Below are positions 1 to 9,043 of a stretch of 64,000 nucleotides of DNA, piece by piece. The first letter of the stretch is position 1, and every line of letters begins with the position of its first letter. Below the pieces are notes generated by a model. That model was given only the letters and a program-made list of their open reading frames with translations. It was not told where the DNA came from and made no database searches. The stretch lies in NCBI RefSeq assembly GCF_013307435.2, contig NZ_CP102845.1, forward strand, positions 1,364,001-1,428,000, written 5' to 3'. The stretch is from Microvirga terrae. Its GTDB lineage: Bacteria; Pseudomonadota; Alphaproteobacteria; Rhizobiales; Beijerinckiaceae. The position numbers and the translations under genes were made by a program.

Positions 1-1
1 G

Positions 2-412
2 CGGCAGCATTCCGGGCAGATCGCCTTTCCGGGCGGGCGGGTCGACCCCGAGGACGCGTCGGTCCTTGCGGCGGCCTGCCGCGAGGCCATGGAGGAGATC
101 GGCCTCGACAGCCGCTTCATCAGCCCGCTCGGCTACCTGGACGCCTACCTGTCCACCACCAACTATCTCGTCATGCCCGTGGTGGCGCGGGTCTCCCCCT
201 CCTACAGCCTCAACCTCAATCACGACGAGGTGGCCGATACCTTCGAGGTGCCGCTCGGCTTCCTCATGGATCCCGCCCGCCACGAGCTCCATTCCCGCGA
301 ATGGAAGGGGAGGGTGCGGCGCTACTATGCAATGCCCTACGAGGGACGCTACATCTGGGGCGTGACGGCGGGCATCATCCGCAATCTGTATGAGAGGCTC
401 TACGGTTCATGA
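2..412 (+). CDS. CoA pyrophosphatase, Nudix family (5' end missing)
   Basis: The reading frame is open from the left edge of the window, so the N-terminus is missing; 136 residues remain. The first visible residues, HSGQIAFPGG followed by REAMEEIGL, form the Nudix box with the CoA-pyrophosphatase type of insertion (FPGG...D...ED...REAxEEIGL). That subfamily hydrolyses CoA and related nucleotides to phosphopantetheine and 3',5'-ADP; this role is inferred from the family. The stop overlaps the next ATG by four bases (ATGA), so this gene, the small membrane protein and cca look like one transcription unit. Confidence 0.85.
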   Translation, partial: RQHSGQIAFPGGRVDPEDASVLAAACREAMEEIGLDSRFISPLGYLDAYLSTTNYLVMPVVARVSPSYSLNLNHDEVADTFEVPLGFLMDPARHELHSREWKGRVRRYYAMPYEGRYIWGVTAGIIRNLYERLYGS

Positions 413-666
413 CGCGGGCGGTTGTCCAGGGCTTGGTTCTGTTCCTCCTGCCCTTCGTTCTCTTCGGCGTCTACCTCGTCGTCCGCCGCCGCAATCCGCT
501 CATCTGGTCGCACTGGAGCGACCAGTCTCTCTGGCTCGCCATCGCGGGCTTGAGCTTCGTGATCGCCTCGCTGGTTGCGACCGGCCTGCTGGCCGAACGC
601 GAGACGGGCACCTATGTGCCGACCCACGTCGAGAACGGACGGGTCGTCCCAGGACATTTCGAGTGA
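409..666 (+). CDS. small membrane protein, DUF6111-like
   Basis: This is an 85-residue protein with two hydrophobic segments (about residues 5-25 and 40-62) separated by a basic loop RRRNP, ending in a polar tail with HVENGRVVPGHFE. The length, the two helices and its place between a Nudix hydrolase and the CCA-adding enzyme fit the DUF6111 family of Hyphomicrobiales; function is unknown. It overlaps the upstream gene by 4 bases and its stop TGA shares its last base with the cca ATG, so translational coupling is likely. Confidence 0.7.
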   Translation: MTRAVVQGLVLFLLPFVLFGVYLVVRRRNPLIWSHWSDQSLWLAIAGLSFVIASLVATGLLAERETGTYVPTHVENGRVVPGHFE

Positions 667-1910
667 TGGAAACCCTCGATCGACAGGCCTTGCTGAGCCT
701 TCTTAAGCGCCCACCCCTGCGCCGTCTCCTGGAAGTCTTTAATGACGGCACCGAGGAGACCCGCATCGTCGGCGGGGCCGTGCGCAATGCCCTTCTCGGG
801 CGGCCCGTGACGGAAGTGGACTGCGCCACGACCATGCTGCCCGAAGCCATCGTCGAGCGCGCGAAGGATGCCGGGTTCAAAGCGGTGCCGACCGGGATCG
901 AGCACGGCACGATCACCGTGATCGTCGCCGGCGAGCCTTACGAGATCACGACTCTGCGCGAGGATGTGGAAACCGACGGGCGCCACGCGGTCGTGCATTT
1001 CGGACGCGATTTCGTGCTCGATGCCAGGCGCCGCGACTTCACCATCAACGCGCTCTCGCTCGGCCTCGACGGGCGGCTCCACGACTACACGGACGGCGTG
1101 TCCGATCTGGCGGCCCGGCGGGTCCGGTTCATCGGCGATCCCCACACCCGCATCCGCGAGGATTATCTGAGGATCATGCGCTTCTTCCGCTTCCACGCGG
1201 AATACGCGCAGGCCGATCCGGACCCAGAGGGGCTCGCGGCCGCGGGTGCCGAGCGGCAGGGCCTGGACATCCTCTCCAAGGAGCGGATCCGGCACGAACT
1301 GCTCAAGCTCCTGGTCGCCCGGCGGGCGCAGGACACGATCGGCGTCCTGGCGGAGCACGGCTTCCTCCCGTGGCTCCTGGGCGGCGCCGCCGAGTTCGGC
1401 CGCTTCAGCCGGGTGGCGGCCTCCGACGCGGCGAACCCCGTCCCGGTCTGGCGCCTGGCCGCGCTCGCGGTGATGGTCGAAGAGGATTCCGACCGCCTGC
1501 GGGAGCGCCTGCGTCTCTCCAACGACGAGCACCGGAAGCTCGTCGCCTATGCGCGGCTTCTGAGCCTTGTGAAGACCTGGGCCCTGCCCCTGGACGCGGC
1601 TTCCATCCGCCGCCTGGCGGCGGATCACGATGTCGCGGCCCTCGACACCGTCCTGACGGCGACCGCCGGCGAGCCGTTCCCGATCGTGCATCCTGGCGGC
1701 CGCGAGGCACTGGAACGCTACCGCACCGGGGCGGAACCCGTGCCGGTCTTCCCCTTGCGGGGGGGCGACCTCGTGGATGGCGGCATCCCGAAAGGGCCGA
1801 GGATCGGTGAACTGCTCGCGCAGGCCCGCCAAGCCTGGCTGGCGGAAGGCTGCCGGACCGACGAGGTCTACGCGAAGGATCTGCTCAGGCGGGTGCTGGA
1901 GCAGGCCTAG
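666..1910 (+). CDS. cca: CCA tRNA nucleotidyltransferase
   Basis: The 414-residue product belongs to the class II CCA-adding enzyme/poly(A) polymerase family, which builds or repairs the CCA end of tRNA. The nucleotidyltransferase head shows GGAVRN at residues 36-41 and VDCAT at 51-55 (the metal-binding carboxylate region), followed by RRRDFTINALSL and the RIREDYLRIMRFFRF segment typical of the family. The start chosen is the ATG that overlaps the preceding stop; a longer in-frame extension upstream lies inside the DUF6111 gene and is unlikely. A poly(A) polymerase role cannot be excluded from sequence alone, but alphaproteobacterial members in this context are CCA enzymes. Confidence 0.9.
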   Translation: METLDRQALLSLLKRPPLRRLLEVFNDGTEETRIVGGAVRNALLGRPVTEVDCATTMLPEAIVERAKDAGFKAVPTGIEHGTITVIVAGEPYEITTLREDVETDGRHAVVHFGRDFVLDARRRDFTINALSLGLDGRLHDYTDGVSDLAARRVRFIGDPHTRIREDYLRIMRFFRFHAEYAQADPDPEGLAAAGAERQGLDILSKERIRHELLKLLVARRAQDTIGVLAEHGFLPWLLGGAAEFGRFSRVAASDAANPVPVWRLAALAVMVEEDSDRLRERLRLSNDEHRKLVAYARLLSLVKTWALPLDAASIRRLAADHDVAALDTVLTATAGEPFPIVHPGGREALERYRTGAEPVPVFPLRGGDLVDGGIPKGPRIGELLAQARQAWLAEGCRTDEVYAKDLLRRVLEQA

Positions 1911-1970
1911 AACGGTTCCCGTCCACCCACCGCGTCGTGGCCACCCTCCGTCCGTCCTGACACCCTCCCC

Positions 1971-2057
1971 GTCATGGCCGGGCCTGTCCCGGCCATCCCG
2001 ATTGGAAGAGCAGAGCGCCTTACGGGTCGGGATCACCGGCCCAAGGCCGGTGATGCC
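1971..2057. repeat. palindromic intergenic element, family A
   Basis: Two short hairpins lie in tandem: GTCATGGCCGGG paired with CCGGCCAT, then ATCACCGG paired with CCGGTGATG, about 85 bp in all. The same two-hairpin design recurs at 2462, 37404, 44341, 53185 and 54291, with half copies at 14281 and 41285. It resembles REP/BIME-type elements. Confidence 0.75.
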
Positions 2058-2096
2058 GTGGCAGGGTCTGCGCAACGATGTGTTCTCACTTTGTTC

Positions 2097-2125
2097 TTGA
2101 CAGCAGGTGCAAGCTAAGCTATATC
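2097..2125 (+). promoter_or_regulatory. sigma70-like promoter upstream of a gene-free segment
   Basis: TTGACA (consensus -35) is followed after exactly 17 bp by TATATC, or after 19 bp by TATCAT. No convincing coding sequence follows for almost 500 bp in this direction, so if active it would transcribe an untranslated RNA. Confidence 0.4.
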
Positions 2126-2132
2126 ATGGCGC

Positions 2133-2230
2133 AGATCGGTTCCTGCGAGGGGCGCGCTCGCGAGGCGTCGCAAGTGTGGGAGCCGGCACGGTCCTGCGAC
2201 AGGCTTCGCACCCCTGGGCGCGCAGGAGGC
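2133..2230 (+). ncRNA. possible structured small RNA (speculative)
   Basis: Downstream of a sigma70-like promoter the sequence can fold into a nested stem: CCTGCG...AGGGG on the left pairs with CCCCT...CGCAGG on the right, and inside it GTCGCA pairs with TGCGAC. I could not match it to tmRNA, RNase P, SRP RNA or a recognisable 6S RNA, and no terminator with a T run was found. Both strands lack a convincing ORF. The call rests only on hand-made base pairing. Confidence 0.22.
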
Positions 2231-2461
2231 CGACCTTGGGCTCCGTCCAGCTGGTCCGCCTGAAAAGAACCGTGCGCGACGAGCAGCTTGGCTCTCGCTT
2301 ATCACCTCAGACATCGAGCCAGGCTGCCACTCGCGCCACCCTCGATCATCCTGCAGGCTCGCAGCGCAAGCTGCGGGCCCACAGGTGCTGCTCTTTGACA
2401 GCGCACAGATCACGAACCCGCACCGCAGCGTGACGCTCCCCCGTCCCGCCACCCTCCGCCC

Positions 2462-2550
2462 GTCATGGCCGGCCTTGTGCCGGCCATCCCGATCGGAAAA
2501 GCGCCTCACCTCAAACAAGCGGGATCATCGCCACGAGGCCGGCGATGACG
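2462..2550. repeat. palindromic intergenic element, family A
   Basis: This second copy has GTCATGGCCGG/CCGGCCAT as its first hairpin and ATCATCGCC...GGCGATGAC as its second, with an AT-richer linker between them. It lies just downstream of the hemF stop codon. Between this copy and the first (2058-2461) I see only the possible promoter and RNA described separately. Confidence 0.75.
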
Positions 2551-2607
2551 GAGGATGCCGTGAGGGCGTCGATGTCGAACAACCGTGCTTTTCCGCGGTG
2601 GCTGGCG

Positions 2608-3504
2608 TCACGGCCACCGCACCGTCGGCGGCATGGACGAGAGGATCGACGCGATGTTGCCGCCGGTCCTCAGCCCGAAGATCGTGCCGCGATCGTAGAG
2701 CAGGTTGAACTCCACGTAGCGCCCGCGCCGCACCTGCTGCTCGACCCGGTCCTCCTCCGTCCAGGGCTGCGTGACGTTGCGCCGGACGATCTCGGGATAG
2801 ACCTTGAGGAAGGCCTCGCCCACGTGCCGGGTGAAGGCGAAGTCCTCGTCCGGATCCCCGGTCCAGTGGTAGTCGTAGAAGATGCCCCCGACCCCGCGCG
2901 GCTCGTTGCGGTGCTTGAGATGGAAGTACTCGTCGCACCAGGTCTTGTACTTCTCGTAGGAGCCGTCGGGCGCATGGGTGCGGCAGGCCTTCTCCAGGGC
3001 CGCATGGAACGCGACGGTATCCGGATCGTCCTGAGTCCGACGCCGGTCGAGCACGGGCGTGAGGTCGGCCCCGCCGCCGAACCAGGGCTTGGTGGTCACC
3101 ACGAAGCGGGTGTTCATGTGCACCGTTGGAACGTTCGGGTTCCAGGGATGCGCGATGAGCGAGATGCCGGCAGCCCAGAAGCGCGGATCCTGGTCGGAGC
3201 CCGGGATCTGGCCGCGGAACTCCGGCGCGAACTCGCCATGCACGGTCGAGACATGCACGCCCACCTTCTCGAAGACGCGGCCACGCATCATGGACATGAC
3301 GCCCCCGCCGCCGGGGGCGCCGCCGTGATCCTTGCGCTCCCAGGGCGTGCGTTCGAACCGTCCTGGCTCGGTGGCCTCGGGGGGCAGGGGAGCCGCGACC
3401 TCGTCCTCGAGCGCCTCGAACGCGGCGCAGATGCGGTCGCGCAGCAGGGCGAACCAGATGGGAGCCTCTGCCTGCAGGCGTTCGACGGCTGTCGTATCGA
3501 TCAT
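2608..3504 (-). CDS. hemF: oxygen-dependent coproporphyrinogen III oxidase
   Basis: The 298-residue protein is the aerobic enzyme of haem synthesis that converts coproporphyrinogen III to protoporphyrinogen IX by two oxidative decarboxylations. It has the normal family length and shows the signature FGGGADLTP, the earlier block [16 protein letters not shown], and the C-terminal [19 protein letters not shown] region with its conserved His and Arg. Its start lies 12 bases after the trmL stop, so the two are probably co-transcribed. Nearby bc1 genes make haem supply a plausible shared theme, but that is inference. Confidence 0.96.
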   Translation of the reverse strand: MIDTTAVERLQAEAPIWFALLRDRICAAFEALEDEVAAPLPPEATEPGRFERTPWERKDHGGAPGGGGVMSMMRGRVFEKVGVHVSTVHGEFAPEFRGQIPGSDQDPRFWAAGISLIAHPWNPNVPTVHMNTRFVVTTKPWFGGGADLTPVLDRRRTQDDPDTVAFHAALEKACRTHAPDGSYEKYKTWCDEYFHLKHRNEPRGVGGIFYDYHWTGDPDEDFAFTRHVGEAFLKVYPEIVRRNVTQPWTEEDRVEQQVRRGRYVEFNLLYDRGTIFGLRTGGNIASILSSMPPTVRWP

Positions 3505-3516
3505 GGTGGTGTCGCT

Positions 3517-3996
3517 TCAGGTTTCGGAAGGAGCCGGATGGGGAACCGCGTTGGTCTGCCGCAGGGCCTCGCCGAGGATCATGGCGGCCGTAACGGCGAC
3601 GTTCAGGGAGCGAAGGCCGGGCTGCATCGGGACGACGACCCGGGCGTCGGCCGCCCGATGGACCTCCTCCGGCACGCCGGCGGATTCCCGTCCGACCAGG
3701 ACGATGTCGTCCGGCCGGTAGGCGAAATCCGTGTAAGCGACCGCGCCTTTCGTGGTCGTCAGGATCAGCCGGCCCTTGCTCTCCTGCCGCCAGGCTTCGA
3801 AGGCACGCCACGAGATGTGCCGGGTGACCGTCACATGGGTGAGATAATCCATGCCCGAGCGGCGCAGGTTGCGGTCGGAGACGTCGAAGGCCGCAGGTTC
3901 GATGATCTCCACCGGCACGCCGAGACAGGCGGCCAGGCGCAGCATGGTCCCGGTGTTCTGTGGAATGTCGGGCTGGAAAATGGCGAGACGGGGCAT
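3517..3996 (-). CDS. trmL: tRNA (cytidine(34)-2'-O)-methyltransferase
   Basis: The 159-residue SPOUT-fold methyltransferase begins MPRLAIFQPDIPQNTG, the typical TrmL N-terminus. The knotted SAM-binding region is seen as LVGRESAGVPEEV and MQPGLRSLNVAV. The family methylates the wobble ribose of tRNALeu species. The start was placed at this ATG because the in-frame extension further upstream lacks homology-like sequence and TrmL proteins are normally 150-160 residues long. It is divergent from petA and upstream of hemF in the same direction. Confidence 0.92.
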   Translation of the reverse strand: MPRLAIFQPDIPQNTGTMLRLAACLGVPVEIIEPAAFDVSDRNLRRSGMDYLTHVTVTRHISWRAFEAWRQESKGRLILTTTKGAVAYTDFAYRPDDIVLVGRESAGVPEEVHRAADARVVVPMQPGLRSLNVAVTAAMILGEALRQTNAVPHPAPSET

Positions 3997-4257
3997 GGGC
4001 CCGTCATCGGAGGAACGGGCTTCGCCGTCAAGGGAGCCGCAGGGCCATTCGCCCCGGCGGCATTTGCGCCACAAGCTGGAACAACTCCAATCCGGCTATG
4101 GACAGGCGGGCTTGGCCGTGCCAAAGAGCCACCGCGCGGCGACTCCCAGTCGCATTGCGCGCGCGTCGCCGCGCATGCTTGTTCCATTTTGGACCTCGTG
4201 TGCCAAATGCCTTGGTTCCCAAGGGATTGCCGATGCGCGGTTCTCGTTTTTTGATCA

Positions 4258-4821
4258 ATGCTGGAGAGCCAAGTGGCCGAGACCACCACTCATGTCGCTG
4301 AGCCGACACGGCGCGATTTCCTCTACATCGCCACGGGCGCAGCTGCCGTCGTCGGCGGAGCCACCCTGGTATGGCCCTTCGTCCAGTCCCTGGCGCCCGA
4401 CGCGGCGACGGTGGCGGCCGGCGCCCCCGTCGAGGTGGACCTGACCCCCATCGCCGAAGGGCAGATCGTCAAGGTTTTCTGGCGCGGCAAGCTGATCTTC
4501 ATCCGTCACCGCACGGCCGAGGAGATCAAGGCCGCCGAGGACGTGAACGTGGCCTCCCTGCGCGATCCGCAGCCGGACTCGGCCCGCGTGAAGGAAGGCC
4601 ATGCCCAGTGGCTCATCGTTTACGGCAACTGCACCCATCTGGGCTGCGTGCCGCTGGGCCAGCAGGGCGAGTATCACGGCTGGTTCTGCCCGTGCCACGG
4701 CTCGATCTTCGACACCTCCGGCCGCGTCCGCGGCGGCCCGGCGCCGATCAACCTGCCGATCCCGCCCTATACCTTCGCGTCCGACACCAAGATCGTGATC
4801 GGCCAAGAGGCCACGGCGTAA
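4258..4821 (+). CDS. petA: ubiquinol-cytochrome c reductase iron-sulfur subunit
   Basis: This is the Rieske protein of the cytochrome bc1 complex, which takes electrons from ubiquinol and passes them to cytochrome c1. The 187 residues contain CTHLGC (125-130) and CPCHGS (144-149), supplying the two Cys and two His cluster ligands and the disulfide. The N-terminus has RRDFL (18-22) before a single hydrophobic helix (22-46), a Tat-type anchor. A GTG five codons downstream (4273) is an alternative start. It is first of the petA-petB-petC operon. Confidence 0.97.
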   Translation: MLESQVAETTTHVAEPTRRDFLYIATGAAAVVGGATLVWPFVQSLAPDAATVAAGAPVEVDLTPIAEGQIVKVFWRGKLIFIRHRTAEEIKAAEDVNVASLRDPQPDSARVKEGHAQWLIVYGNCTHLGCVPLGQQGEYHGWFCPCHGSIFDTSGRVRGGPAPINLPIPPYTFASDTKIVIGQEATA

Positions 4822-4845
4822 CCTAAGCGACGATCAGGCGATATC

Positions 4846-6126
4846 ATGAGCGACCATCCCACAACTTACGTTCCCAAGAGCGCCTTCGGTAAGTGGTTCG
4901 AGAGCCGCTTGCCCATCGCGGGCCTCATCCACTCGTCCTTCATCGCGTTCCCGGTTCCGCGGAACCTGACCTATTTCTGGACCTTCGGCGCCATCCTGGT
5001 GTTCATGCTCGTCGCGCAGATCGTGACCGGCGTGTTCCTGGCGATGTACTACACGCCGAACGCGGGTATGGCCTTCCAGTCCGTCGAGCACATCATGCGC
5101 GACGTGAACTACGGCTGGCTGATCCGCTACCTGCACGCCAACGGCGCGTCGATGTTCTTCGTCGCCGTCTACGTTCACATCTTTCGGAACTTCTACTACG
5201 GCTCCTATAAGGCGCCGCGCGAGGTTCTCTACATCCTCGGCGTGATCATCTTCCTCCTGATGATGGCCACCGCGTTCATGGGCTACGTGCTCCCCTGGGG
5301 CCAGATGAGCTTCTGGGGCGCCACCGTGATCACGAACCTCTTCTCGGCGATCCCGCTCGTCGGCGAGACTATCGTGAGCTACCTCTGGGGCGGCTACTCG
5401 GTGGGCAACCCGACCCTGAACCGCTTCTTCTCCCTGCACTACCTGCTGCCCTTCATGATCGCGGGCGTCGTGATCCTGCACATCTGGGCGCTGCACGTGC
5501 CGGGCCAGAACAACCCGACCGGCATCCCGATCAAGTCGGGCAAGGACGCGGTTCCGTTCACCCCCTATGCGACGATCAAGGACGTCTTCGCGGTCGTCGT
5601 GTTCATGATCTTCTTCGCCTACTGGGTGTTCTACATGCCCAACTATCTGGGCCATGCGGACAACTACATCCCGGCGAACCCGGCCGTGACGCCCGCGCAC
5701 ATCGTTCCCGAATGGTACTTCCTGCCGTTCTACGCGATCCTGCGCGCCATCCCGGACAAGCTCGGCGGCGTCATCGCCATGGGCTCGGCCATCGTGATCT
5801 GGGTGTTCATGCCCTGGCTCGACACCTCGAAGGTGCGCTCCACGGCCTACCGCCCGCTCTACAAGCAGTTCTTCTGGATCTTCGTGATCGTGTGCTTCCT
5901 GCTCGGCTGGCTGGGTTCCCGCCCGGCTGAGGGCTGGTACGTGATCGCCTCCCAGATCTGCACCGCCTACTACTTCGCCCACTTCCTCATCATTCTGCCG
6001 GTGCTCGGCTTCGTCGAGCGTCCGCTGCCGCTGCCGAATTCGATCCTCGAATCCGTCATGGGCGTGCAGAAGGGCGGGGCTGGGATTCCGGCCGGCGCCA
6101 ATGCCGAGCCGCATTCCAAGGGCTGA
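4846..6126 (+). CDS. petB: cytochrome b of the bc1 complex
   Basis: The 426-residue protein is the full-length fused cytochrome b (b6 plus subunit-IV parts), an inner-membrane protein that carries two b haems and the Qo and Qi sites. Visible marks are the hydrophobic helices, [19 protein letters not shown] (the Qo-region block), the [13 protein letters not shown] motif (PEWY, essential at Qo), and paired His in [10 protein letters not shown] and VYVHIFR. It starts 24 bases after petA and its end is followed after 25 bases by petC. Confidence 0.98.
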   Translation: MSDHPTTYVPKSAFGKWFESRLPIAGLIHSSFIAFPVPRNLTYFWTFGAILVFMLVAQIVTGVFLAMYYTPNAGMAFQSVEHIMRDVNYGWLIRYLHANGASMFFVAVYVHIFRNFYYGSYKAPREVLYILGVIIFLLMMATAFMGYVLPWGQMSFWGATVITNLFSAIPLVGETIVSYLWGGYSVGNPTLNRFFSLHYLLPFMIAGVVILHIWALHVPGQNNPTGIPIKSGKDAVPFTPYATIKDVFAVVVFMIFFAYWVFYMPNYLGHADNYIPANPAVTPAHIVPEWYFLPFYAILRAIPDKLGGVIAMGSAIVIWVFMPWLDTSKVRSTAYRPLYKQFFWIFVIVCFLLGWLGSRPAEGWYVIASQICTAYYFAHFLIILPVLGFVERPLPLPNSILESVMGVQKGGAGIPAGANAEPHSKG

Positions 6127-6151
6127 TGCGAGAGTCGAGGAAACACAAACA

Positions 6152-7036
6152 ATGATGAAGCGTACTCTTCTCATCGCAGCCGCCGTTCTCGGCTTGTCCG
6201 CTCCGGCCTTCGCTGCTGGCGAGACCCCGGTCCCGCCGCAGCTCAAGTGGAGCTTCCAGGGGCCGTTCGGCAAGTTCGACCGGGCCCAGCTCCAGCGCGG
6301 CTTCAAGGTCTACCGGGAGGTCTGCGCCTCCTGCCATTCCTTGAACTACGTGGCGTTCCGCAATCTGCATCAGCCCGGCGGTCCGGAATTCTCCGAGGCC
6401 CAGGTCCGTGCACTCGCGGCGGAGTACAAGGTCCAGGACGGTCCGAACGAAGCCGGCGACATGTTCGAGCGTCCGGGCCGTCCGGCCGACCACTTCCCGG
6501 CTCCGTTCCCGAACGAGAACGCCGCGGCTTCCGCCAACGGCGGCAAGGCTCCTCCGGACCTGTCCCTGATGCCCAAGGCCCGCACCTACGAGCGCGGCTT
6601 CCCCTGGTTCATCACCGACGTGTTCCGGCAGTACTCGGAAAACGGCGCGGATTACCTCGTGGCGCTGCTCAACGGCTACGAGGAGCCGCCGCAGGGCTTC
6701 ACGGTTCCTCAGGGTGGTCACTACAACCACTACTATCCGGGCCACGTGATCGCGATGCCGAAGCCGCTCAGCGACGGCCAGGTCGAGTATCCGAAGAACG
6801 AGGCCGGCCAACCTCAGGTCCCGGAAACCGTCGATCAATACGCTCGCGACGTGACGGCCTTCCTTACCTGGACGGCTGAACCGCACCTCGAGGCCCGCAA
6901 GCGCCTCGGCTTCCAGGTCATCCTGTTCCTGCTCGTCCTGTCCGGTCTGCTCTACTTCACCAAGAAGAAGGTCTGGGCCCGGGTGGGCGGCGAGGTCGAA
7001 GGGCACGCGACGCCTCCGATGACCCACAATCCCTAA
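6152..7036 (+). CDS. petC: cytochrome c1 of the bc1 complex
   Basis: The 294-residue product has a signal peptide ending at about AFA-AGE, one CASCH haem c site at residues 58-62, and a C-terminal membrane anchor (about 268-285) followed by KKKVW. It accepts electrons from the Rieske centre and passes them to cytochrome c. A GTCGAGG ribosome-binding stretch precedes the tandem ATGATG; the first ATG is used. The upstream in-frame extension overlaps petB and is rejected. An intrinsic terminator follows directly. Confidence 0.97.
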   Translation: MMKRTLLIAAAVLGLSAPAFAAGETPVPPQLKWSFQGPFGKFDRAQLQRGFKVYREVCASCHSLNYVAFRNLHQPGGPEFSEAQVRALAAEYKVQDGPNEAGDMFERPGRPADHFPAPFPNENAAASANGGKAPPDLSLMPKARTYERGFPWFITDVFRQYSENGADYLVALLNGYEEPPQGFTVPQGGHYNHYYPGHVIAMPKPLSDGQVEYPKNEAGQPQVPETVDQYARDVTAFLTWTAEPHLEARKRLGFQVILFLLVLSGLLYFTKKKVWARVGGEVEGHATPPMTHNP

Positions 7037-7041
7037 GGATC

Positions 7042-7072
7042 AAGGCCCCGTCTTCCGGGGCCTTTTTCTTTT
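7042..7072 (+). terminator. intrinsic terminator of petABC
   Basis: AAGGCCCCG and CGGGGCCTT form a perfect stem around the loop TCTTC, followed by TTTCTTTT. It lies six bases after the petC stop. Confidence 0.9.
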
Positions 7073-7076
7073 CGAG

Positions 7077-7721
7077 GTGACCTCGACCGGAGAGGCGTCC
7101 AGGCCGACCATCATGCTGCAGACCATCGCCGACGACATCTGGGGCAAGGATTGCCTCGCCTATCATGTGCAGCCCAGCCTGGAGCCTGAAACCCGGGCGG
7201 CCTTCGAGACAGTGCAGCAGGCCTTCGCCGGGCTCTGGCCGGGCCCCCTGCATGCGGGGCCCAAGCACGGGCTGCATGTCACCATCTATCCGCTCGTGAC
7301 CGTCAAGGGCGGCTTCGACAAGGAGGCCTACTGGCAGAGCATCGCCCGGCAGAGCGAGAGCCTTCTGAAGGAGCTCTGCACGGGTCATCAGACCTTGGAG
7401 CTGCGCTTTTCCCGCCTCAAGGTGACGGACACGGCCATCATCGCGACGGCCACCGACGAGACAGGCCTCATCCAAGCCATCCGGGACAGGATCGTGCGCG
7501 AAATCCCTCCACCGCCGGGGGCAAGCCCGATCATCTACGACCTGATCCACTCCACGCTTGCACGCTACCGGACGAGCACCGCCATCCCGGACGAGGTGGT
7601 GGCACGCGTCGAAAGCCTGCCCGTCTCGATCACGGCGCCCGTCACGCGGATCAGGCTCGTTCGCGAGACGCTCTTTCCCTGCCTCGAAACGGACGAGATC
7701 GCGTCTATTCCCCTGCGGTGA
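7077..7721 (+). CDS. 2H phosphoesterase-like protein (2'-5' RNA ligase superfamily)
   Basis: The protein has two separated H-x-T/S motifs in the right positions for the 2H fold: HVTIYP at about residues 71-76 and HSTLARY at about 161-167. Such enzymes act on 2',3'-cyclic phosphates or related nucleotide esters; the substrate here is unknown. The listed start is GTG at 7077, giving 214 residues; an ATG at 7113 (MLQTIADD) is equally possible and is better separated from the petC terminator. No partner gene suggests a pathway. Confidence 0.7.
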   Translation: MTSTGEASRPTIMLQTIADDIWGKDCLAYHVQPSLEPETRAAFETVQQAFAGLWPGPLHAGPKHGLHVTIYPLVTVKGGFDKEAYWQSIARQSESLLKELCTGHQTLELRFSRLKVTDTAIIATATDETGLIQAIRDRIVREIPPPPGASPIIYDLIHSTLARYRTSTAIPDEVVARVESLPVSITAPVTRIRLVRETLFPCLETDEIASIPLR

Positions 7722-7953
7722 GACGAGGCTCCGAGGATGGTTCGGACGCCGCCAAGGTGACGGCCTGGGGCGTCGGGCCCGCTTGCGCGACGGGATCGTA
7801 GGGATAGATGCGCTGGCTCCGGAGGAGGATGAGCGATTGCGCGATCAGCAACTCGCTATAGCGGATCTGCTCGCGGGTCAGGGCCGCGAGGATATGAGAC
7901 TGGCCGATCGCCGCGGAGCAGCGTCGGGTGGCGTTGCCGGTCTTGTCGTTCAT
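7705..7953 (-). CDS. hypothetical protein, weakly supported
   Basis: This 82-residue frame starts MNDKTGNATRRC and contains a predicted amphipathic helix (ILAALTREQIRYSELLIAQS) before a Pro/Ser-rich tail. It is convergent with the phosphoesterase gene and overlaps its 3' end by 17 bases. There is no strong ribosome-binding site, and the frame remains open upstream to 8040. I do not recognise it. It is kept because the composition is protein-like and the region would otherwise be empty. Confidence 0.35.
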   Translation of the reverse strand: MNDKTGNATRRCSAAIGQSHILAALTREQIRYSELLIAQSLILLRSQRIYPYDPVAQAGPTPQAVTLAASEPSSEPRLTAGE

Positions 7954-8091
7954 CAGGAAAGCATAATGTCCCGGTCGCCGCCCGCATTCACCTAGATGAA
8001 TCGCGTGATCCCGATGCGGGACTTGGGACCCGGCCCGCACTCGTCTATGAAGCGGAACGGGCGGAAAGCCCAGGAACGGTGAGGGCGCGCG

Positions 8092-8967
8092 ATGGCGAAG
8101 GCGGTTTTAGGCATCATCGGCGGGTCGGGGGTCTACGATCTGCCCGGGCTCGAGGACATGCGCGAAGAGCGCATCCGGTCGCCCTGGGGCGAACCCTCGG
8201 ACGTGCCGCGCATCGGACGCATCGGCACGACCGAAATCGTCTTCCTGCCGCGCCATGGGCGCGGGCACCGCCTGTCCCCGTCCGACATCAACTACCGGGC
8301 TAATATCGACGTCATGAAGCGCGCCGGGGTCACGGACCTGATCTCCGTCTCGGCCTGCGGTTCGTTCAAGGACGAGTTCTATCCAGGCTTCTTCGTCCTG
8401 GTGGACCAGTACGTGGACCGCACCCACCGCCGCGAAAGCTCGTTCTTCGGCCGGGGCTGCGTCGCCCATGTGCCCATGGCCCATCCGGTCGGCCCCCTGC
8501 TGCGCCAGCACATCGCCGATGCCGCGGTGGCCGAGAAAATCCCGTTCACCCTCGGAGGCACGCTGGTGTGCATCGAGGGGCCGCAATTCTCCACCTACGC
8601 CGAGTCCATGACCTACAAGAAGCTCGGCTACGACGTGATCGGCATGACGGCCATGCCGGAGGCCAAGCTCGCCCGCGAGGCCGAGATCACCTACGCGACC
8701 ATCGCGATGGTGACCGATTTCGATTGCTGGCATCCCGAGCACGACAACGTAGACGTGGCCTCCGTGGTCGCGGTCGCCCACCAGAACGCCACGAAGGTGG
8801 CCCGACTGATTGCCCGCATCGCCCGCGACTTCCCGACCGAGCATGAGCCGTGCCCGGTGGGCTCCGACCGGGCCCTCGACGGCGCCATCATGACGGCCCC
8901 TTCAGCCCGCGACCCGGATCTTCTGAAAAAGTTGGATGCGGTGGCCGGGCGGGTGCTAAACCCTTGA
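8092..8967 (+). CDS. mtnP: S-methyl-5'-thioadenosine phosphorylase
   Basis: The 291-residue enzyme cleaves methylthioadenosine to adenine and methylthioribose-1-phosphate in the methionine salvage pathway. It starts [11 protein letters not shown], has [20 protein letters not shown] (phosphate-binding loop with RH) and [17 protein letters not shown] (purine and ribose site), and a DFDCWH segment typical of the MTAP branch rather than guanosine-type phosphorylases. The neighbour apt would recycle the adenine released, a sensible metabolic pairing. Confidence 0.93.
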   Translation: MAKAVLGIIGGSGVYDLPGLEDMREERIRSPWGEPSDVPRIGRIGTTEIVFLPRHGRGHRLSPSDINYRANIDVMKRAGVTDLISVSACGSFKDEFYPGFFVLVDQYVDRTHRRESSFFGRGCVAHVPMAHPVGPLLRQHIADAAVAEKIPFTLGGTLVCIEGPQFSTYAESMTYKKLGYDVIGMTAMPEAKLAREAEITYATIAMVTDFDCWHPEHDNVDVASVVAVAHQNATKVARLIARIARDFPTEHEPCPVGSDRALDGAIMTAPSARDPDLLKKLDAVAGRVLNP

Positions 8968-9043
8968 GCGCGCGATCGCCGGATTCCTTCGGGAATGCTG
9001 CCGGCGAACCCACCCTTTTCGATACTCAGGCAGGCTTGACCTC

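Noticed and set aside
612..2075. 487-residue open frame on the minus strand opposite cca
   Set aside because: It is a shadow of cca and part of a palindromic repeat.
2107..2433. 108-residue open frame in the gene-free region
   Set aside because: No ribosome-binding site, Arg/Ser/Ala-rich content and no domain-like pattern; it looks like random GC-rich translation.
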